A stretch of DNA of 64,000 nt from VAXT01 sp964591295 (GCA_964591295.1 CAZQAG010000002.1:1-64000); one strand, 5' to 3'; counted from the first letter of the stretch, positions 38,946-48,444 are shown. Notes: generated by a model not told the origin, from the sequence alone. Made by a program: numbers and translations.

Positions 38946-41900
38946 GCCGACCGTCGTCTGCGTCCTCGGCATGCACAGGAGCGGGACTTCGCTTGTGGCG
39001 AGGGCCCTCAACCTTCTCGGGGTTTACCTCGGCCCAGACGAGCACATGATGGCGCCGAACGCGAACAACCCACGCGGCTTCTGGGAGCACCAGGGCATCA
39101 AGGATCTGAACGACGAGATCCTTGTCCGTCTCGGCGGTTCGTGGGCCGACCCACCTGCTCTTGCCGAGGGCTGGGAGGGAGCACCGGAGCTCTCGGATCT
39201 CCGGCAGCGGGCGCGAGCAATCTTGCAGGAGGACTTCCTTGGCAAAAAGCTCTGGGGCTGGAAGGACCCACGAACATGCCTCACGCTGCCTTTTTGGCGA
39301 CAGGTGTGCCCCCCGATGCGATACGTGCTCTGTCTCCGCAACCCGGTCGATGTGGCGGCGTCGCTTCGCCAGGCTCCCGAGAGAGAAGGCCTCGAGCTGG
39401 AGCGCCCCACTGCTCTATGGCTCAGGTCCACGACGAACTCGCTCCAGCACAGCTATGGACATCCGCGTCTCTTCGTCTTCTACGAGGATCTGATCACCGA
39501 CTCGCGCGAGCCACTCACGCGACTCGCCGCGTTCATCGGCAGACGGAAGCTCATGGACAACGCGAAGGTTGCGGGCGCACTCGAGAACGCCGTCAGCGAG
39601 GACCTCTGGCATCACCGGACGTCGGTCGAAGATGCGATCGACAACTCCGAGCTTGACTTCCCCGCCAAGGCGGCCTACCTCTCGCTGCGTCTTCAAGTCT
39701 CGCTCGCCGAGAAGCGCAAGGGCGCGGAGCGTGGGCAGGTCTCCGGGCGCGTCCTTGAGAACTTCACCCGCAGCGCTTTGGTCGTTTCGGATGCTGAGGA
39801 CTCGCTCAAGCGCACTCTGGACGAGCAGAGGGCCCTCGTCGCTGGCGGGGAGGAGGCGACTCGCGCGCTTGCTGCCGATCTTGCCGCCCGGGAAGAAGAC
39901 CTACGCGCTCTTCGCGAGAGACTGGACGAGCGCGAGCGTCAAGCTCTGCGCGACATCACCGAGCTCCACCGGAAGGTCGAGGAGCAGGCGGGGCACGCGG
40001 GCCGAGCGGAGCGTGAAATCGCTGAGCTCCAACGGGCGATCGAGGAGCAGGCCGAGCGCGAGCGTCAAGCGGAGCGCGACCTTGCCGAGCTCCATCGGAC
40101 GGTCGAGGAGCAGACTGGGCGCGCGCGCCGAGCAGAGCGCGACCTCGCCGAGCTCCACCGGTCGCTCGAGAAGCAGGCCGTACGACCAGCGGACAGTGAG
40201 GCGCGGCCGAGCTCGCCGGAATCGCTCCACGGCGATGGCGAACACGCAGGCTCGCGAGCGAGCGAGAGTAGTGCTCGGGCGAATCATTCATTGCCGTATC
40301 CCGAGCTCGTTCGCCGTATTCAACAGAGTGTTCCCGCAACCCTTCCGCCGGAAGCCACGGTTGCCGTGGTGAGCCGCGGTGACGATGCACTGCTCGCGCT
40401 CGCCTGCCGGCGAGCCTGGCACTTTCCCCAGGAAGAGCATGGGCTGTACGCAGGCCACCACCCGGCAGACAGCGCGAGTGCGATCGCCCACCTCGAGGAG
40501 ATTCGGAGCAAGGGCGCAGACTTCCTCCTGCTTCCCGCCACGGGGCTCTGGTGGCTAGATCACTACACCGGATTCAGGGAGCACCTCGACGGCCACTATC
40601 GCGCCGTGATGCGAGATTCGGATGTGTGCTTGATATATGACCTCCGCTCCAACGACCGCTCTCGGGGAGCCGTCCGACCCCGCTTTGGTTCGCGGCTACG
40701 CCGACTTCGGCCCCTGTCTTCAACGGATCGCCCGGCATCCGGCATCACCGGCGACAAGTTCCCGCACGACGGAGCGACAGATCGTTTGACCGTGTCTTCG
40801 CCGTTGCCAGGTGACGCGTCCGCGGCGTTCGAAGGGGCGTCGCGCGAGGTCGTTGACGAGATCCAGAAGTCGGGCCTATTCGACGAGCACTACTACCTGG
40901 AAACGTACCCCGATGTCCGCGCCTCAGGCGTGACCGCAGCGGAACATTTCTGCGCAGCTGGTTGGAAGGCGGGCAAGCGACCGAATCCGTATTTCGACAC
41001 ACAGTGGTACCTGGACACGAGTCCGGATGTCAGGGACTCCGGCATCAATCCGCTCTGGCACTACATTGTCGAAGGTGAGAAGGAAGGCCGTCGCCCCTGC
41101 ATCTTCTTCGACCCCGAGTTCTATAGACGGACGGTGTCGCAGAAGGAAGGCTCGCAACTTGCCGATTATCTGGCACACGTACAGAGGGGCGAATGGCGGA
41201 GCCCCGTCCAGCTCTTCGACGTGGATTACTACCTCACCGAGTACCGAGATGTCAGAGAGGCGGGAGCGGATCCGGTTCTCCACTACATGTGGACGGGGCA
41301 TGCAGAAGGTCGCAATCCATCGCGACGCTTTCACACTTCGTACTATCGAGCGAAGTACCTAAGCGGCGACCGAGACATCAATCCGCTCGTCCATTACTAC
41401 GAAACGGGCCAGGCGATCGGAAACGAGACCGCGCCTGGCGATCATGACGGGCGGGAAGACATTTCCGCAGAGATCCAGCATTGGGCGAACCAGGGCGACG
41501 CGTTCGAGGAGTTCGACCCCGAGATTGCTTTGGCCTCTGCTCGGCGCGCGAAGCTGATCGCCTTCTATTTGCCTCAGTTCCACGCCATTCCGGAGAACGA
41601 CGAATGGTGGGGCAAAGGTTTTACGGAGTGGCGCAACATCATGCGCGGGGTCCCACGATTCGGCGGCCATTACCAACCCCGGATACCTCGGGATCTCGGG
41701 TTCTATGACTTGACGACTCCTGGCGTGATGAGCAGGCAGATTGAACTCGCTCGCCAAGCCGGAGTTCACGGCTTTGCGTTCTACTACTACTCGTTCGACG
41801 GCAAGAGGCTCCTAGAACGACCCCTTGAACGGTTTCTCGGCGATTCTTCACTCGATTTTCCGTTCTGCCTCGTATGGGCAAACGAGAACTGGACTCGTCG

Positions 41901-44631
41901 CTGGGATGGGAAAGATGCCGAGGTTCTCATGAAGCAGGGATATCGCCAGGCTGATGACGAGGCTCTCGTTGACGACTTCAGTCGGTACTTTGCTGATCCA
42001 CGCTACATCCGAATTGAAGGGCGGCCGCTTCTAGTCATATATCGCCTCGATATCATCCCGAACGGCCGGCACGCTGTGGAACGGTGGCGCGAGCTTTGGC
42101 AGGCCCGTCATGGAGAGCGACCGCTCATCTTCTTGGCCCAGACCTTCGGGGTCCTGGACCCGCGCGAGCATGGGCTCGACGGTGCGGTCGAGTTCCCTCC
42201 GCACAAGCTCACTCAGGACGGGAAGACGATCAATACAAACCTCACGCTGCTCGACCCGAAATTCAAGGGGCACGTGTTCGACTACGAGGAAATTGCGGCC
42301 CGCTCGCTGATGGAGCCGTACCCGGACTATCCGCTGGTCAAGACGGTCGTTCCCTCGTGGGACAACGACGCCCGGCGCCAAGGGGACGGCCTCGTTCTCC
42401 ATGGATCCACGCCCGAACGGTACGAGAAGTGGTTGTCCGGCTTAGTCGAGATCGCTGAGAAGCATCCCGTCTACGGGGATCACCTCGTGTTCGCCAACGC
42501 GTGGAACGAGTGGGCGGAAGCCGCCTATCTCGAACCAGACGTCCACTATGGCGGCGCATACCTGAATGCGACGGCGAGGGCCGTCTGCGGGATTCAGCGA
42601 AGGGTGAGGAAGCGGAAGGTACTCCTGGTCGGCCACGACGGCCACCCGTTCGGTGCGCAGATCAATGTGTGGCACATGGGCGAAGCGCTCCGCAACGATT
42701 TCGGATGCGAAGTCGCCTACCTCCTTCTGGACGGCGGTTCGATGGTGCCGCGCTATGGCTCCCTCGGGAAAGTGCGAGTCGTAGAAGGAGATCTCGAACG
42801 TGCTCGCGCGTTTCTCGTCCAACTTCAAGACGAGGGCTACGACCTGGCGATAACCAACACGGTCGCGACAGGAGACGTGGTTCCTTACCTAAAGGACGCC
42901 GGGTTCCAGGTCGTTTCCTTGATTCACGAGCTTCCCGGGATAATCGACGAATACGACTTGCGGGCGCCGCTCGAGCAGATTGGAGAACGGAGCGACAAGA
43001 TCGTCGTAGCCGCGGAGAGCGTTGCCGAGACTGTTACCGGGCCCTGGCCGAAGGCGAAAGCGAAGACCGTGATCCGCCCGCAGGGCCTCTATGCCGACAG
43101 CGACCCGTCGGATGAAACAAGGGCACGGGTTAGGCGTGAGATCGGAATTCCCGCTGACGGTCGAATTGTCCTGACCGTGGGCTCAGGCGATTTGAGGAAG
43201 GGGCTCGACATCTTTCTTCATGCAGCGAAACTAGCTGCGCGCCAAGCTCCCAACCTGCATTTCGTGTGGGTCGGCAAACTGAACGACGATACTGCTCGGT
43301 GGTTGCGGATGGATGTTCGGGACGGACTCGAGGAGCGTGTGCACTTCGTCCCATTCACCGACGATGTAGCCCGCTACTTTGCTTCTTCAGACGTTTTCTT
43401 CCTCAGTTCCCGCGAGGATCCCTACCCCTCGGTGGTTCTCGAAGCGATGCAGGCAGGCCTCCCGGTCGTGGCATTACAGGATTCGGGTGGGATCGAGCAG
43501 CTCGTTTCAGCACATGGCAGAGTCGTCGACCGCAATGACTTGAGCGAGATCGTCAAGGTCCTAGCCGAGAGTGCTGATTGTAGAGATCAAGGAGCGCGTG
43601 CCAAGCGTAGGGAGATAATTCAGGAGCAGTATCGTTATGACGACTACGCCTTCGACCTTCTGCGCTTCCTCGATCCGGCGCTCAAGAAGGTTTCAGTCGT
43701 CATCCCGAATTTCAACTATCGCGATTACCTTTCCGACCGGATGCACAGCATCTTTTCGCAGACCTACCCAATCTTCGAAGTCATCGTCCTCGACGACTGT
43801 TCGACAGACGGGAGCCTTGACGAGCTCACTCGAATCCGCGATGGCAGCGATAGGCGCTTCAGCGTGGTCGCCAACGAGCACAACTCCGGCTCGGCCTTCC
43901 GCCAGTGGATCAAGGCCTGTCAGCTTGCCCGGGGAGATTATCTGTGGATTGCCGAAGCTGACGACTTGAGTCGGCCGGACTTCCTGCAGCGTCTGATGGA
44001 AAGCATCGGGAATGCCGACGTGGCGTTCGCGTTTAGCGATTCGGCGCAGATTGATGGGGATGGCCGTCCGCTCGGCGCGGGATACAAAGACTATTATCGC
44101 GCGGCAGCCGGAGACCTGATGGAGCGTGACTTCGTCACTGACGGCAAGTCCTTCGTCGAGGGTTGCCTGATCGAGCGCAACCTCGTCCTCAATGTCAGCT
44201 CCGTCGTGTGGAATCGCTCATGCCTCATGGACGTGTTGGATCGCCACATCGACGACCTCGCCGACTACCATCTCGCCGGCGATTGGTACCTGTACGGAGC
44301 GGCGGCGCTGAGCGGCAAGCAGGTTGGGTACGTGGCCGAGCCATTGAATATCCACCGACGACATGAGAAGAGCGTGACCAGTTCGCTCGATAGGCGGCGC
44401 CATGTCGAGGAAGTGCGGCAGGTGCACGCCGCGATCGCAGGCTGGCTGGATGCCGATGTGGGAATCCGCACTCGCATGGCAACCTACGAAGCCGAGTTAG
44501 CAGAGTTGTTCGACCTGACCGATCGGGAACGCGCAAACGGTGGCCACGACTTCGGCGCGACCGAGCCAGCTCCGTTTCCGGCAAGCGACGTTTTCCTCCA
44601 GAAGGACACGAATCATGGCCGAACCATCTAG
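38938..44631 (+). CDS. Giant sulfotransferase/WbsX/GT4/GT2 polyenzyme
   Basis: A 1897-residue protein. Residues 1-230: sulfotransferase (GMHRSGTSLVARALNLLGVY near 11; WGWKDPRTC). Residues 290-421: coiled coil including four 21-residue repeats. Residues about 475-570: the FPQ/YAGHHPAD domain. Residues about 648-828: about five repeats of the YYLETYPDVR...HYIVEG type. Residues about 871-1218: WbsX-type transferase (IAFYLPQFHAIPENDEWWGK; WANENWTRRWDG). Residues about 1226-1580: GT4 (SREDPYPSVVLEAMQAGLPV). Residues about 1584-1860: GT2 (VSVVIPNFNYRDYLSDRMHS; VLDDCSTDGS). All parts seem intact. It probably builds and sulfates several residues of one polymer. ATG 38938 overlaps the preceding gene by 8 nt. 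Confidence 0.85.
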   Translation: MPEPTVVCVLGMHRSGTSLVARALNLLGVYLGPDEHMMAPNANNPRGFWEHQGIKDLNDEILVRLGGSWADPPALAEGWEGAPELSDLRQRARAILQEDFLGKKLWGWKDPRTCLTLPFWRQVCPPMRYVLCLRNPVDVAASLRQAPEREGLELERPTALWLRSTTNSLQHSYGHPRLFVFYEDLITDSREPLTRLAAFIGRRKLMDNAKVAGALENAVSEDLWHHRTSVEDAIDNSELDFPAKAAYLSLRLQVSLAEKRKGAERGQVSGRVLENFTRSALVVSDAEDSLKRTLDEQRALVAGGEEATRALAADLAAREEDLRALRERLDERERQALRDITELHRKVEEQAGHAGRAEREIAELQRAIEEQAERERQAERDLAELHRTVEEQTGRARRAERDLAELHRSLEKQAVRPADSEARPSSPESLHGDGEHAGSRASESSARANHSLPYPELVRRIQQSVPATLPPEATVAVVSRGDDALLALACRRAWHFPQEEHGLYAGHHPADSASAIAHLEEIRSKGADFLLLPATGLWWLDHYTGFREHLDGHYRAVMRDSDVCLIYDLRSNDRSRGAVRPRFGSRLRRLRPLSSTDRPASGITGDKFPHDGATDRLTVSSPLPGDASAAFEGASREVVDEIQKSGLFDEHYYLETYPDVRASGVTAAEHFCAAGWKAGKRPNPYFDTQWYLDTSPDVRDSGINPLWHYIVEGEKEGRRPCIFFDPEFYRRTVSQKEGSQLADYLAHVQRGEWRSPVQLFDVDYYLTEYRDVREAGADPVLHYMWTGHAEGRNPSRRFHTSYYRAKYLSGDRDINPLVHYYETGQAIGNETAPGDHDGREDISAEIQHWANQGDAFEEFDPEIALASARRAKLIAFYLPQFHAIPENDEWWGKGFTEWRNIMRGVPRFGGHYQPRIPRDLGFYDLTTPGVMSRQIELARQAGVHGFAFYYYSFDGKRLLERPLERFLGDSSLDFPFCLVWANENWTRRWDGKDAEVLMKQGYRQADDEALVDDFSRYFADPRYIRIEGRPLLVIYRLDIIPNGRHAVERWRELWQARHGERPLIFLAQTFGVLDPREHGLDGAVEFPPHKLTQDGKTINTNLTLLDPKFKGHVFDYEEIAARSLMEPYPDYPLVKTVVPSWDNDARRQGDGLVLHGSTPERYEKWLSGLVEIAEKHPVYGDHLVFANAWNEWAEAAYLEPDVHYGGAYLNATARAVCGIQRRVRKRKVLLVGHDGHPFGAQINVWHMGEALRNDFGCEVAYLLLDGGSMVPRYGSLGKVRVVEGDLERARAFLVQLQDEGYDLAITNTVATGDVVPYLKDAGFQVVSLIHELPGIIDEYDLRAPLEQIGERSDKIVVAAESVAETVTGPWPKAKAKTVIRPQGLYADSDPSDETRARVRREIGIPADGRIVLTVGSGDLRKGLDIFLHAAKLAARQAPNLHFVWVGKLNDDTARWLRMDVRDGLEERVHFVPFTDDVARYFASSDVFFLSSREDPYPSVVLEAMQAGLPVVALQDSGGIEQLVSAHGRVVDRNDLSEIVKVLAESADCRDQGARAKRREIIQEQYRYDDYAFDLLRFLDPALKKVSVVIPNFNYRDYLSDRMHSIFSQTYPIFEVIVLDDCSTDGSLDELTRIRDGSDRRFSVVANEHNSGSAFRQWIKACQLARGDYLWIAEADDLSRPDFLQRLMESIGNADVAFAFSDSAQIDGDGRPLGAGYKDYYRAAAGDLMERDFVTDGKSFVEGCLIERNLVLNVSSVVWNRSCLMDVLDRHIDDLADYHLAGDWYLYGAAALSGKQVGYVAEPLNIHRRHEKSVTSSLDRRRHVEEVRQVHAAIAGWLDADVGIRTRMATYEAELAELFDLTDRERANGGHDFGATEPAPFPASDVFLQKDTNHGRTI
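39949..40200 (+). repeat. Four tandem 63-bp repeats in the giant gene
   Basis: Four successive 21-codon units (three heptads each) beginning RDITELHRKVEEQ, REIAELQRAIEEQ, RDLAELHRTVEEQ and RDLAELHRSLEKQ. They extend the coiled-coil stalk between the sulfotransferase and later domains and may vary in number among relatives. Confidence 0.75.
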
Positions 44632-45577
44632 GCGCCTTTATCAGACGCACGGAACGGATCAGGTAGGCATGTCTGATTCACAACGGAAACTCGACCGATT
44701 AATGCTGCCTGCTGATCTCACCGGAAAGCGCGTATTGGATATTGGATGCAACGAAGGGTTTTTCTGTCACGAAGCTGCGCAACGAGGAGCGGCTGAGGTA
44801 ATTGGCATTGATGAGGATCGACTATCACTTGACCTGGCCGAGAACCTTTACTCAGCGCCAAATATCCAGTTTCTCCATCAGAACTGGGATCCATTGCCCG
44901 AAGGGCCGTTCGACCTGGTTCTGTGGACATCGGCGATGCATTATGAAGCTGACCCCGCCGCGATATTTCAGCGCATCCTGACAGTACTCGCGCCGGATGG
45001 ACTTTTCATCCTCGAATGCGGTTTCTTCCAGCGACCGACGAAAGAGATGGTGCTGGTCGGTCGACATTCAGACTCTCGCTGGTATCCAACTTGGCCGCTG
45101 CTGGAGGCGATGCTGGCAGACTACGGCATAAGACGAGTAGTGAAGCCAGACTTGGTGGAAGGCGATCCCGTGCCACGCGCGGTGTTCCATTGTAGGCCCA
45201 GAAAGACCATCGTCATGTTGATTCGAGGTGATACGGGACAGGGAAAGACATTCTTGGCCTCCTGCATGACGCAATCAGCAACAAAGGTGGTATCGCTGGA
45301 CGGACTAGTCACGCAAATCGCGATTGGTGAGTACCATCACACATCGGTTCAACAATTCATTCGCGACGAGTATGACAGTAACAACCTTAGTAAGATCTAC
45401 TTTGGAATAGACCGACGTGGTCTGACCAAGGAATATGTAAAGCTGCTTGCCGAAGGCATTGGACGGTCTGACCGGCTCGTTGTCATCGAAGGCTTGATGA
45501 CTGAAGAGCAGGCCGCAGCCTTGACGTCTGAGCTCCAGGATGCGGCACTCGTGTGGGACGTGCAGAAGCGGTTGTAG
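44615..45577 (+). CDS. SAM methyltransferase fused to P-loop domain
   Basis: A 320-residue protein. Residues 1-195: class I methyltransferase (GKRVLDIGCNEGFFCHEAAQ, VIGIDEDRLSLDLAENLYSA, FDLVLWTSAMHYEADPAAIF). Residues about 200-320: a P-loop NTPase or kinase domain (RKTIVMLIRGDTGQGKTFLA, with GDTGQGKT as Walker A). Base composition is unlike the rest: the line at 44,641-44,700 has 31 of 60 G+C and that at 45,361-45,420 has 27 of 60, so transfer from a lower-GC source is likely. ATG 44615 overlaps the giant gene by 17 nt. The substrate could be a sugar or phosphosugar. Confidence 0.72.
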   Translation: MAEPSRRLYQTHGTDQVGMSDSQRKLDRLMLPADLTGKRVLDIGCNEGFFCHEAAQRGAAEVIGIDEDRLSLDLAENLYSAPNIQFLHQNWDPLPEGPFDLVLWTSAMHYEADPAAIFQRILTVLAPDGLFILECGFFQRPTKEMVLVGRHSDSRWYPTWPLLEAMLADYGIRRVVKPDLVEGDPVPRAVFHCRPRKTIVMLIRGDTGQGKTFLASCMTQSATKVVSLDGLVTQIAIGEYHHTSVQQFIRDEYDSNNLSKIYFGIDRRGLTKEYVKLLAEGIGRSDRLVVIEGLMTEEQAAALTSELQDAALVWDVQKRL

Positions 45578-45634
45578 TGGTTCGTCGGAGGAGAAGGCGT
45601 AAAGCTGAAAGCTGGCCCAGGACCCTGACGGGCA

Positions 45635-45693
45635 GCCGACGAAACCGATCATCGTCGGCAACGGACCGTTATCTGTAAGGCCGCGCGCGGCCT
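45635..45693. terminator. Two hairpins between converging genes
   Basis: GCCGACGA (45635-45642) pairs with TCGTCGGC (45652-45659). A 16-bp palindrome AGGCCGCGCGCGGCCT lies at 45678-45693. Neither has a T-run, so termination is plausible but not certain. They sit between the methyltransferase/P-loop gene and the converging methyltransferase. Confidence 0.35.
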
Positions 45694-45744
45694 CTCCGCC
45701 CGTCTCGCCGCGCTTCGAAATCGCTAGTCCAGCAGCAGAGTGGG

Positions 45745-46446
45745 CTAGTTAAGCTGTTTGCGAAGAACGGCGATCTCCTCAAAGAACGAGATCGAAGCAC
45801 ACTCTCGGATGGAAACCGGCTTGTCGTGCCAACGGACGTTTATGTCGTCCACGATGCCCTTCAGGAAGTCAACAGTTGTTCCTGGCTGGCGCCAACCCAT
45901 GTTGCGGGGAGCGAAGTAGGACGTGTGGATGTCCTCGACGATGTAGAGGCCCCCGGGTTTTACGCTCGGCCAGAGACCGATGAGACTCGTCACCTGCTGG
46001 CGTACGCTATGGCCGCCGTCGTCGAGCGCAACGTCAAGCCCTCCAGCCGCCGTGCACACGGAGGCGAGGAAATCGGGGTCAGACTGATCTCCGATTATGA
46101 CCTCAATCCTCCCGCCGGCGTGCTCGCGCGCTTTCGGGTCGATGTCGATGCCGATGATGCGTGCTCTCGGAAAGAACTCCTCCCACATCCGAAGACTGGC
46201 GCCAGCCAAAACGCCGATCTCGAGCACCGTCACTTCCTGTCCGCGTATCGGCGCGAGAAAGCCCTCGTAGACATGGAGGAGTTGTCTGCGCGGCTCGGCC
46301 TTGTCGGTTCCGTGCCGAGTACCGATGGCGAAAGCGATTCCACGCCCGACGAGTCTAAACCGATGCTCAAGCCCTTCAAGTTCCTCCTCCAGGCAGATGA
46401 GAGTGGCCAGGTTCGCGGCGAGCAGGATGCCCAGACGGTGGAGTAG
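45745..46446 (-). CDS. Class I SAM methyltransferase, 5' end lost at a junction
   Basis: The minus strand reads LLLHRLGILLAANLATLICL, then FAIGTRHGTDKAEPRRQLLH, then VTVLEIGVLAGASLRMWEEF, FPRARIIGIDIDPKAREH, and VALDDGGHSVRQQVTSL, a TylF/Methyltransf_24-like enzyme. The frame stays open beyond 46446 but there the opposite strand is a fragment of a GT gene (46446-46640), so the native N-terminus and start codon have been removed by a rearrangement. Activity is doubtful. No credible start codon lies in the homologous part. Confidence 0.65.
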   Translation of the reverse strand, partial: LLHRLGILLAANLATLICLEEELEGLEHRFRLVGRGIAFAIGTRHGTDKAEPRRQLLHVYEGFLAPIRGQEVTVLEIGVLAGASLRMWEEFFPRARIIGIDIDPKAREHAGGRIEVIIGDQSDPDFLASVCTAAGGLDVALDDGGHSVRQQVTSLIGLWPSVKPGGLYIVEDIHTSYFAPRNMGWRQPGTTVDFLKGIVDDINVRWHDKPVSIRECASISFFEEIAVLRKQLN

Positions 46447-46640
46447 TAGAGCGCGTCTATGACCCGGCAGAGGTAGCGAACGGCGCCCATGTCGTGCGGG
46501 CTGCTCTCGATCCCAACTCGTTCGTTCTCCCGGCGGAAGCCGAGCTTCGTCGCTACGAGTCAGACGACCTCCTCGACGGCTCTGAGCCACTTCAGAGCCA
46601 CCCTGTCTTCTCCATGCCTGACTCAGTTCCGGGCTGCTAG
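46446..46640 (+). pseudogene. 3' fragment of the GT gene at 48568
   Basis: The plus strand encodes VERVYDPAEVANGAHVVRAA, then LDPNSFVLPAEAELRRYESD and DLLDGSEPLQSHPVFSMPDS, ending TAG at 46638-46640. This matches the last 62 residues of the intact glycosyltransferase ending at 49383 with few changes. The rest of the gene is absent. It is the left copy of a duplicated block. Confidence 0.85.
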
Positions 46641-46670
46641 CGTGCGCGGGAAAACGAGAGGCCGATCGAC
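46455..46670 (+). repeat. Left copy of ~215-bp direct repeat
   Basis: Near-identical to 49198-49420 over the 3' end of the GT gene and the first bases of a sulfotransferase-like start (GCTAGCGTGCGCGGGAA). Same orientation, about 2.74 kb apart. Confidence 0.8.
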
Positions 46671-46795
46671 GACGCTCGCGGATCGGACTGCGACATCGAG
46701 GATTCCCAGCGCCCGAGCGGGCCGGTTCAGGACACGCTTCCGCCTGGTGATCCATACTGGCTGCAGCAATCCTTCGACAGGTGAGGGCTTAGGCC

Positions 46796-47479
46796 ATGCG
46801 TATCCAAATCACGATCGTCCGTGAGCCTGCGCGCCCACGGAGAAGACGACGTACCACTCTGCTGACGACGGGATTGGCCGCGCTCGCGCTCGGAGTGCCG
46901 CTCGCTGTCGCCTCGGACGTCTTCACGGACGTTCCGGATTCACACGTGTTCCACAATCAGATCAACCGCGCCTACGCAGCTGGGATCGTCGGGTCCTGCG
47001 GGCCGACCACCTTCTGCCCAGCGAACAACGTCACGAAGGGGATGGCCGCCAACCAGTACGACAAGGCGTTCGGCCTCGACGGAAACCCGCGACCCTTCAC
47101 GCCTACTTTTCGCGCCGTGAACGTCGAGACCGGCGGGGGCGCTGCGCCCTTTGCGGTCGACTCGAGCCAGAAGATCACGAACCTGAATGCGGATCGGTTG
47201 GACGGGCTCGACGCCGCCGCCTTTGTCCGCACGGTGACGGTTCGCAGCGAGGAGGGCGCGATCCCCATCAACCAGATCGCCACCGTGCAGGCGGATTGCG
47301 ATCCCGGGTCTCGCGCGACCGGGGGTGGCGGCGAGTTGGTCAGCGGCAACGCCGCGCAGGTCAACTGGATCGACACCGGCGTCCCGGTGAACGACCCGCC
47401 GACAGGATGGCGGGTGAAGCTGCTGGGGACAAGCGCAAACACCCAGTTCATCCGTGTGTGGGTGATCTGCGTCAGCTGA
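46796..47479 (+). CDS. Secreted protein with SLH domain
   Basis: A 227-residue protein. A twin-Arg-rich N-terminus (RPRRRRRTTLLTTGLAALAL) precedes a hydrophobic core and a likely cleavage after LAVAS. Residues about 43-95 (DVFTDVPDSHVFHNQINRAY, AAGIVGSCGPTTFCPANNVT) are one S-layer homology unit. The rest (NLNADRLDGLDAAAFVRTVT, QADCDPGSRATGGGGELVSG) resembles a phage-tail or surface-protein stalk. It is probably anchored to the wall polymer made by the island. ATG 46796 is used. Confidence 0.75.
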   Translation: MRIQITIVREPARPRRRRRTTLLTTGLAALALGVPLAVASDVFTDVPDSHVFHNQINRAYAAGIVGSCGPTTFCPANNVTKGMAANQYDKAFGLDGNPRPFTPTFRAVNVETGGGAAPFAVDSSQKITNLNADRLDGLDAAAFVRTVTVRSEEGAIPINQIATVQADCDPGSRATGGGGELVSGNAAQVNWIDTGVPVNDPPTGWRVKLLGTSANTQFIRVWVICVS

Positions 47480-47571
47480 AGCGCGATGAAGGGCGCGAGT
47501 CGTAACCAGGTGGTTGCTCCTGTCAGGCAGGGTCGCACCGTCTACGATCGGGCCCGTCGTTGTTCCCCAAA

Positions 47572-48444
47572 ATGAGCTCGGACGGCATCTTCGCGCAGGT
47601 GAAGGACTGGCGCGACGACGAGTGGTTCGCGCTGCTCGACGAGAGTACGTCGGGCGCGTCGGTGGGCGGCCTGCCGATGCCTACCTTCCCTCCGGCCGAC
47701 GTGCAGACGGCGATCCACGGCACTGCCAACGAGATGTCGCTTCCCGAGGCGATCCTGCTCTACGGAGAGGTCATCCGATACGCCGATGTCGCCGGTCGAC
47801 CCGTCTCGTCCGAGAGAACGCTGCTCGATTTCGGCACCGGGTGGGGAAGGATGCTCAGGCCGTTCATGAAGGACATTCCCGGCTCCAAGATCTATGGCTG
47901 TGAGCCGAACCCCGAGAGAGTCGTCCTTGCCCGTCAGTGCAACCCGTATGTCAACTTCGTCCAGAGCGACTACCTTCCGCCTCTGCAGCTGCGCACGGCC
48001 TCTATCGACTTCGTCATCGCGTACTCAGTCTTCTCGCATCTCAACGAGCTGGCGACGAACGCGTGGATCGTGGAGTTCACTCGTATCCTCACGTCGGGCG
48101 GCGTCATGTTCGTCACCACGCAAGGCACCGCCTTTTTTGCCTTTTGCGAGCGCCTGCACGTCGAGAAGCAGGGCCTGGGCGTGCTGCCACACCCGTGGCA
48201 GGAGGCGTTGGTCAGGCGCTTCCCGGATCCCGCCGAAGCGCGGCGTCGGTACGAGAGGGGCGAGTACGTCTGGGCCGGGGAGCCGGCGAACCAGTACGGA
48301 GAAGCCGCGATCCCCGCGGAGTACGTACGCGAGCACTGGCTCGGCGACCTCGAGCTCATCGCCTTCGTTGACGACCGCCGCCGACTTCCGCAGACGCTGA
48401 TCGTTCTTCGAAAGCCAGTGCGAAGCTCGATACCGGCAACCTAA
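47572..48444 (+). CDS. Class I SAM-dependent methyltransferase
   Basis: A 290-residue protein. LLDFGTGWGRMLRPFMKDIP (motif I), IYGCEPNPERVVLARQCNPY (motif II region), and IDFVIAYSVFSHLNELATNA (motif IV) define the fold. The last third (HPWQEALVRRFPDPAEARRR, YGEAAIPAEYVREHW) is typical of sugar-modifying relatives. No specificity can be given. ATG 47572 is preferred to TTG 47560. Confidence 0.82.
   Translation: MSSDGIFAQVKDWRDDEWFALLDESTSGASVGGLPMPTFPPADVQTAIHGTANEMSLPEAILLYGEVIRYADVAGRPVSSERTLLDFGTGWGRMLRPFMKDIPGSKIYGCEPNPERVVLARQCNPYVNFVQSDYLPPLQLRTASIDFVIAYSVFSHLNELATNAWIVEFTRILTSGGVMFVTTQGTAFFAFCERLHVEKQGLGVLPHPWQEALVRRFPDPAEARRRYERGEYVWAGEPANQYGEAAIPAEYVREHWLGDLELIAFVDDRRRLPQTLIVLRKPVRSSIPAT

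Noticed and set aside
39949..40200. Tandem repeat considered as a CRISPR-like or satellite element
   Set aside because: Units are 63 bp, in frame and encode heptad repeats of a coiled coil.
46447..46755. N-terminal part of the minus-strand methyltransferase frame
   Set aside because: It is antisense to the duplicated GT fragment and has no family similarity; the true N-terminus was lost at the junction.
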